From Hyparrhenia diplandra (lineage: Eukaryota; Streptophyta; Magnoliopsida; Poales; Poaceae): DNA of 64,000 nucleotides. This document shows, piece by piece, positions 57,255 through 64,000 of this stretch. Location: positions 1-64,000 of the forward strand of contig JADLZK010002652.1 in NCBI GenBank assembly GCA_015847255.1, given 5' to 3'. Below the pieces are notes generated by a model, which worked only from the letters and a program-made list of their open reading frames with translations, made no database searches and was not told the origin of the DNA. Both the position numbers and the translations under genes were made by a program. Numbering within the stretch: position 1 is the stretch's first letter; every line of letters starts with the position of its first letter.

Positions 57255-58600
57255 TTTGTCGGCCCTCAGATTTTTATGTCGGTTTACCACCGACCTTGAG
57301 GTTAATATCTACACCGTTATTGAAGGTCGGTTTGATCCAAGGGTCCCCTGTTCATTGCCAAGGGCTATAAAAGAAGACCACGACCCCCGGGGCTAAACCC
57401 TAATTCATTATCAACTCATTCTCAACTCGGACCAAGTCGGTTGTACTCAAGTCCAACCAAGTCTAGATCTAAAGCCCTAGTTCATCATATTAGAAGTAGT
57501 TAGCTACCTAGTTAGCTCTAGAGGAAGTCAAGGTTGTCTTGGATTCGATAGTCAAGAAGTAGCGGGGCAAATGTTTCTCGTGGCTTCTCTCTTGTATCCA
57601 ATCTGTAAAAGTATTATTGTTGGAAAACAATTGATATGACTTTGTTCTATATAATGATTATATTCTTAGTGATATGTATCCATGCATGCTATAGTTATAT
57701 ATTTAGTTTAGTGAGTTTGTCTTATATCTTATGCATGAAATCGTATAGCATCCACTTAGATGATCACTTAGTGGGTGATAAGCAATGTGTAAACATGGTG
57801 TTTATACAACGTTTATCTGCGATTGCACCCTACATTCCGGGATGTGTGGTAGATCGCGGGAGTGACAGATCTGTTGAGTCCTTTGGAGTCCACCCTCCCG
57901 AATGATAGGCCAAGTTGAGTCATAATTACGGCGATGATCAAGTTTCGTCCTTGATTGTCATTGGTAATGCTTACCATGTGTAGATGTATTGCAACCTTGC
58001 CATGATAGCTAGATATATTTGCACTAATTATAGTATTCATTGACATGTGATTAGGAGTATCTTAGGAATATTCTTTCTGTTCTTTCTAAACCATGTTAAT
58101 AGCTCATATGATACTAGTGGCATACTATGATCTTATACTTGGGTAGTTATCATTTATTATTTATCTTTATCTTGTGACTTATCATGTTATGAGTATTGTT
58201 AGATGCATATGGCTACTCTGCATTATACGACTGCAAGTGGATCTCAAGTAAATCATAAACTAAATCATTAGATACCTCTATCTCTCTTACTTTCCATAGA
58301 CTTCCCTTCCATATGGTAAAATATAAATACGATACACGGATAGACTCCGGTGAAGTGCTACAATGGTATTTCTATCTGTGCGCTTGCAGATATCAAGTTC
58401 ATCTTTTATCAAGGCCTTTTCAAGAATACCATACCCGCATTTCTTAGAGCGTTATTGCTAGGGTGACATACTAGTATGTAGGTAACTAGTCCATAGCGCG
58501 CTGGCGTCACGCCGTAGAGATCGGCCGCCCATGAGGGTTTTAACACTGTAGGCGTAACATTCAGAACTTCGATAATTGCCTAACACAACGCATAACACTT
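57255..58600 (+). repeat. LTR-like sequence with TATA box, related to 60770-62440
   Basis: TGTCGGCCCTCAG marks a possible LTR start. A TATA box (GCTATAAAAGAAG, about 57365-57377) is followed by a leader with aaaccctaattcatt. The 3' part shares ggtaaaatataaatacgata, actccggtgaagtgctacaa, ggtatttc and gtgcgcttgc with 62180-62250. No primer site or pol follows, so this may be a solo or partial LTR. Confidence 0.5.
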
Positions 58601-60769
58601 ATATAAACGAAGGAAGATCCATGTCGAAGCGAATATTGTCTTACACAGGATGAGGGATTGGGCATAATTTATCAGTTCCGTCCACACACCAAAACACAAC
58701 CATATAGAGCTGTCCAAATAGGAGTTTCCTAACAATACAAAGATAGTCATTAGCCCTAACCTGCTGTTCAAGAGAAGAATCTGCATGATGGCACATGCAC
58801 CACACTCAATGTAGAGCATATAAAAAGAACAGGATCGATAATAAAGGCAGCCGAAGCTAATACAGTAACCCAGCGGGCGGACTCATGGTAGCAATTTGTG
58901 TTCCATAGTACACAACCAAAATAAAAACTACAATAGTCTTACATCGAGTAGCACATAGCATTTGTTAGGGCTATGTTTGCCAAAGTTCACATAACCCTTA
59001 GCCATATTAGGTCCGAGGCACACCATAAGCCTCTCGTTGGTTACCACGCGGTTGCCGATACTAACGATCGGACTCGGCCGTCCTCATCATCTTCAAGAAG
59101 ATCTCGCATGTTCATTAGTGTATAAGTTCCCTCGCATATGGGTTTGTATATCAATCACATATTCGAGCTATATCCGAGCGGACCGATCTACCCGAGGTGC
59201 AAGAGCCATCCTCATGCATACTGGACACGCATTGAATATCTCGGGAACACATTAACTTGTTAGAGACGTCATAAGTTATATGAGGTTTTAGTTTTGGGTA
59301 TATCCGAATGGTAATCCTAGTGTGTACTATTAGAAAGATTTTGGTCTATAAAACTGTTTTGTATCTCCCGGATTCTCGCACCGACTATCGAAAAGCGAGG
59401 AAAATTGATCCCAACACACAAGAACTATGAAGTAATAGTATCCGAATTAGTGCAAGATTTGTTCGCATAATTTTTTAGGTATCACCTAGACACGTGACAG
59501 ATTTATAGAGTATAGTATAATTTGCATTCGAACAAATGAATACGGGTTCTATCTAGAAAGAAACTTGAGAGACTCAAGTGGCGAGATAAGACATATAAGT
59601 GGGTCACGGAAAGTAGCACATACTTGAGCAAACAGAGCACCCGAAAAGTAACACATACAATACAAATAGGTTTAAAACTTTCCTACTACTTTTGCATGCA
59701 ATCTGGTCATGCCATTTATGGTATAAGCATACAGGCCAAATGTCATATACTAAAAAGGTAGATTGAAAACACTAAGGAGATCTGAGCCTATTTAGAAGCT
59801 AGCTAAATGAATAGGAAAAAATGTTTGCAAAAAGTGTAGTGATACCTTGAGCCACAACACTTAGGTGCGTTGATCGCAAATCGAGAAGAACTGGTCTCAC
59901 TTATTTTGGTTGTTCTCTGAATAAGCTCGCCGTGAAGTGGCCTTTCCGGGTGGTCTAAGGATCAACATTCTTTCTTTGCAAGCAAATTTGCAACCGCATC
60001 TTGTACACATAGAAGAAATCATTGAACCCATGTCAAACCTTCATGAATCAAAATTTGAGCACACACACACACACAAAAAAAAAAAAAAAGATGATGTGAA
60101 CCCACAATTGATTGGTATCCCGAAGAAAGGTAGGTATAGATATATCTCAAGCATATCATGTGCACCTCCGAAGCTCACACCGATTTGTTTTTCAATTCGA
60201 ACTTGAGATCATATTTCGATTTCTCGCAAAGAGTCGAGAACATAGGCATGAGTTACATCTCGAAAAGCTAAATTCAATAGCACCGCTAAGAGTCTTTGGG
60301 AGTTACATTCTTCGACTATAAGTATCACCATTCTCTATCTCCTCCCCTTTCCATCAAGATATGTGCATAACACATAGGAACGTTATAAAAAAACAGTCTT
60401 TGCAAATGAATTTTCTTTCATCGTATTCTATAGATCTCAGAAATAGAATTTCAGCTTGTTGGTGAACATCCAGAACTCATATTGTGGATAATATCAACAT
60501 TCATAGAACCAAACCATTATATACTCCGAACAGAATATTTTTTAAAGCTAACCTTTGATTTTCACAATTTCTAGAAGGTATGGGGCTAAACTCAAAGGCA
60601 TTACCATTTGACCTCCCCAGTTTTTTTAAAAATGGGAACAACTCAATTAAGATACGACTCACAGGCATTACCAATTTACCTTCCTAATTTTAAATAATGG
60701 CATTAACCTAATGTTGACGGTCAATAACGACACATTTCTAACGTCAACATCCTACCATAAAGGGGGTGA
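58601..60769. other. Non-coding stretch between LTR-like repeats
   Basis: AT-rich; no ORF has motifs, and no pol or gag was found. A (CA)n tract followed by poly(A) lies at 60060-60090. Possibly the internal region of a non-autonomous LTR element. Confidence 0.4.
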
Positions 60770-62440
60770 CACTATACATTATCATACTCATATACATTTA
60801 TAACTCATATATTTCCACTTGTAGTGTCTTGTATTTTATTTTGGAGATTTATAATAGAAACAAGTGGAAAATGTACCAAAAGGCGCTCCCGGAAAGCGCA
60901 TTGTTGAAGAACATCAAGCCCAAGGGAGAAATGGACCAAACACGAGAACTGGGCGGGCGAGCAAACACCGCCATACAACTTTTCGGGCCCAAAGACGCCC
61001 GGCCTGCTGCGAGCCCGGCCGAACGGGGCCCGGCCAGGGCGGGCGCACCACCACAATGCGGCCGCACCGGCCGAGGCGGCTTCGGGCCCGGCTTCGGGGA
61101 GGCAGTTCGTTACCTTCCAAAACCTGGCGTTGCCGACATTGGTTGGTCGGTTTGGTCCGATTAGGAACGTGTTCCGTGGTCGGTTTGGCTCTTTCCAAGT
61201 GGGGATGGCCATCTTCCAAAGAGCCCCCTCTCCTCTACCTATAAAAGGAGGCCATCTCCCACCATTGTAACACACACCATTTGGAGCCTCCTCACTTTCT
61301 ACTCCTCTTCTCCTCTCCTCTCTACTCCTCCACTTCTCTAGTTCTTTTTAGTCTTTAATAGTAATTGGAGCAAGGCTAAGCTTCATTGGAGAGCTTGTAC
61401 TTGGGAGAAGGAATATTCGGTATGAATACATTTATGGTTTATCCTCAAGTCTTGATCTCATATGCTTGTGCAATAGAGCTAGAGTATTTACATGTTATAT
61501 TCTTGACATGTTGTTCTCGACACAATCATGATAGAAGAACTAGACTATAGTTCCTATGTCGTGGTTAGTCGTATAGAACTTAGGGCCTAACCATTCATGC
61601 CATGTATTTGAGTAGAGTAAGAGTTTGCCGAGGTGGCGGTTCGTTGTGTCCTTAGGGGCTTGCTCGTGTCTTATTCCGTCCATCCGTAGGGTGGGGGCCA
61701 TGGGAGACATGAGTAGTGTCCTAGTATGCGGGGCGTGGTGTCCGGATGCCAAGTATCCTTCGAATATGAGTGCATGCCACGGTTGAGGGGGGTAGGCGGC
61801 TTGGTCGTGACAAGCCTTGACCGTCCCTTGAAATCCCCCCACGTTAGGTGTGTCTTTGTAGGAGTTAAGTAAATGACTTCCTTTAGGGCGGATGCTCCGG
61901 GAGGTCTCCCCGTCCATCTCACTCTCGACCTAAAACTCTAGTCATCTATGTTTGCATGATTATTAACTTGTTCTTTGCACAGCTACTTTAGAATGCCTGC
62001 TCCATTTAGGAATATTCTTTATTCTTTATTTTCCTTTTATCCTTGAGGTTGGCCCAAGTGTGTGTCACACTATCTTAAACTATCATGACTTACCCCTGTA
62101 TTGAGTATTGGTCAATTTGCATAGACATGTCGTCTTGTTCATGCCCCCGCTAGAGTCCTACACCATGCCTTCCTTTGGGAAAATATAAATAACGATACCC
62201 CGAGTATCTCCGGGTGAAATGCTACAACGGTATTTCCGTGCGCTTGCGGACTTGTTCCGTAAATGCTACTGAGAATGCCACCCGACATCCCGTGGCGATG
62301 GTAGCTGGAATGTAACAATTCCGGCGAAGTCGTTGTGGGGAGTCAACCTATGGTTCCCGGTGCTCTTGCCTTTTTGGCACTTGCGCTTAGGAAACACAAC
62401 ACCTAACTACAATACAGCCGCGAGTAAGGGTAAATAAATT
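60770..62440 (+). repeat. LTR-like sequence with TATA box
   Basis: GC-rich upstream part (60950-61100), then a TATA box (CCTATAAAAGGAGGCC, 61238-61253) and a C/T-rich leader. The 3' part (ggaaaatataaataacgata, gagtatctccgggtgaaatg, gtgcgcttgcgg) is related to 58310-58395. The layout is that of a large grass gypsy-type LTR. It contains a stretch (61127-61979) with no CAG or CTG. Confidence 0.5.
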
Positions 62441-64000
62441 GAGTTAATGAGCATGAAAGAAGCTATATCAAGAAAGCGACTTAACACTCACCTAAAAACC
62501 AAGCGCGGGATAGGCTGCGAAGTAGTCACTTTAAAAGTGGTGTTGTACTTGGCATTGAAGGACTATGAGTTAGTTGTATCTACAAAGATCGTTACGAGCT
62601 TTGTCCGATTGAATAAGCTATTCACTTGAGAACACGAAAGTGAAGAGATGCGTTAATGGATGATTAGGCATGTTTTTTAACAAAATCGCAATTTGAATGA
62701 CCAATGTATGTACGAGACAAAAGGGGCAAGATTGAGCGATGAGGACTGTTCCAATGTAGCCAATCTTTTGAAGAACTTCTCTCGGAACCGGATTGAACAT
62801 TTTGTGTATTGTACTTGAAAAGATGTCCATTTTATATTGATCCATCTCTAAAAAAAGGAGATAATTCATGCGAAATCATAAGAAACAAAAGCTGAAAATA
62901 TATCAGCAGCCAGATGTAGATCACTAATGAACATAGATGATAATTCATGCGACATCATTAGAAGCAAAACGAAACATTGGAACTGCGCAGCAAGCAGCAC
63001 AATGTTTCGATTCAACAAACCGTGAGCACATCATTACAACCACAATCGATTGAAGATATAAGAGTTTTTTGCTCTTACAACGATGCAACCAATCATTGCA
63101 AGATGTTTTGTGCTCGCAAATTCACGGCCACAAGAAAAAGATGATATGCAAATTAAATGTTCGGTAATTAGATATCCGATTTGGGAAAAAAAAAATGCAC
63201 ATATGTGTAGGATTCACCTCTAGCTACCGGTGCATATGGAATGTAGGATAGCGGGGAGGGACGTTTATCACCATGTCAAAACATATAGAAATACAAATCG
63301 TTCATAGTTATAAACCATACTGATTTTCTTTTAGCAAGCTAAAACATGAATAATAAAAAGACATGTAGTAAGGAATACACGGTAACCGAAGCTTTAAATC
63401 ATTCACTCGTAAACATTTCTAGGGAGCATGCTTCTAAGCTTTGAGTGCAGATTTAGGAGTCACCAAATATATTTCTTGCGGCTCACCAAACGAAGTTCCT
63501 TCGCAATAAGCAAATCAAGATATTGGATCCAAATGTAATACACATTATAGATATTAGGTGCTCGACTATAATGATGAGAAGGCTCATTAATTTAGCTCTA
63601 CTTACATAGTTGCTCATGTACCTTGCAATGGCTGCAGATTGGTTGTACCCTTACCTTTCAATGGTTGCGATTGGCAATACCCTTTCCCGAAGCACGCCAT
63701 TAGCAAATAAGAAGATATGGTTTCTGCAAAACATTTGCGTAAAACATGAAGAATAAGTGTTATGTATTGTCTCTTGCTTTTTGTAGCACCTCACCAGTCC
63801 CACCGCACCTAGGCCCTCACATTGGTGCCGCAACGACACATCCGCAACCCACAACAACAACAACGTCCGGCCTATCGACCCAGGCACCCTACATCGGGCG
63901 ATGGCGATGGTTCGACCACGGAAAAAATATCACGGTGGAAACCACATCTTAGGTGGAAACATGGAAACCAATTCAAAAAGTCATATCTTGGTCGTTTCAA
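62441..64000. other. Non-coding stretch to window end
   Basis: AT-rich with no recognised protein, RNA gene or terminal repeats. Near-repeats such as gataattcatgcgaaatcat / gataattcatgcgacatcat (62859 and 62939) suggest local duplication. Short ORFs have no motifs. Confidence 0.4.

Noticed and set aside
57255..62440. One full-length LTR retrotransposon with LTRs at 57255-58600 and 60770-62440
   Set aside because: The two blocks share only their 3' parts. The upstream and promoter parts differ, there is no primer site, and no gag or pol lies between.

Overview
This is plant nuclear DNA, most likely from a grass of the rice genus (Oryza) or a close relative. The grounds are interrupted genes with plant-type splice sites, housekeeping genes whose products read like monocot proteins, grass-type Stowaway MITEs, L1 and RTE LINEs, a tRNA-derived SINE, CACTA and hAT transposons, and Ty3/gypsy LTR elements primed by initiator tRNA-Met. 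I see no bacterial operons, CRISPR arrays, rRNA genes or tRNA genes.

Three real host genes were found. (1) A minus-strand gene at 9497-19087 encodes an AH/BAR-domain, proline-rich protein like Arabidopsis At2g33490; its first coding exon is split by a hAT transposon. (2) A plus-strand gene with coding sequence 40832-43440 and a non-coding first exon near 38150-38283 encodes RNA polymerase III subunit RPC4 (C53). (3) A minus-strand gene at 45971-49795 encodes the mitochondrial E2 subunit (dihydrolipoyl succinyltransferase) of 2-oxoglutarate dehydrogenase. Genes 2 and 3 converge. The three work in separate processes (membrane or trafficking, Pol III transcription, TCA cycle), so this is an ordinary euchromatic island and not a functional cluster.

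Layout. 1-1026: end of a gypsy element. 1310-4390: decayed L1 LINE. 5-9 kb: intergenic DNA with MITEs. 9.5-19.1 kb: BAR gene, whose large intron 8 holds LINE, RTE, MITE and SINE debris. 19.4-22.2 kb: a hypothetical ORF and a 2-kb CACTA element. 22591-35415: a 12.8-kb CACTA element with matching terminal inverted repeats and a TAT target duplication, carrying its own small gene, tandem 0.5-kb repeats, an RNase H1 N-terminal-like domain and a nested 4.9-kb gypsy element. 35.4-38 kb: Stowaway, solo LTR and hAT-type MITE. 38-50 kb: RPC4 and E2 genes. 51.4-51.8 kb: a captured glucosyltransferase fragment. 52.4-64 kb: non-coding, LTR-rich DNA.

Two quality signals affect interpretation. Conserved exons of the BAR and E2 genes, and probably one splice junction of RPC4, carry one- or two-base indels at homopolymers or short AG repeats. 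Some TE stretches also almost lack CAG/CTG while staying rich in CG. Both fit a long-read assembly with residual, possibly methylation-linked, errors. The frameshifts noted below should therefore not be read as proof of pseudogenes. I did not find a convincing new biological system; the most informative biology is the exon-1 hAT insertion and the nested CACTA element.
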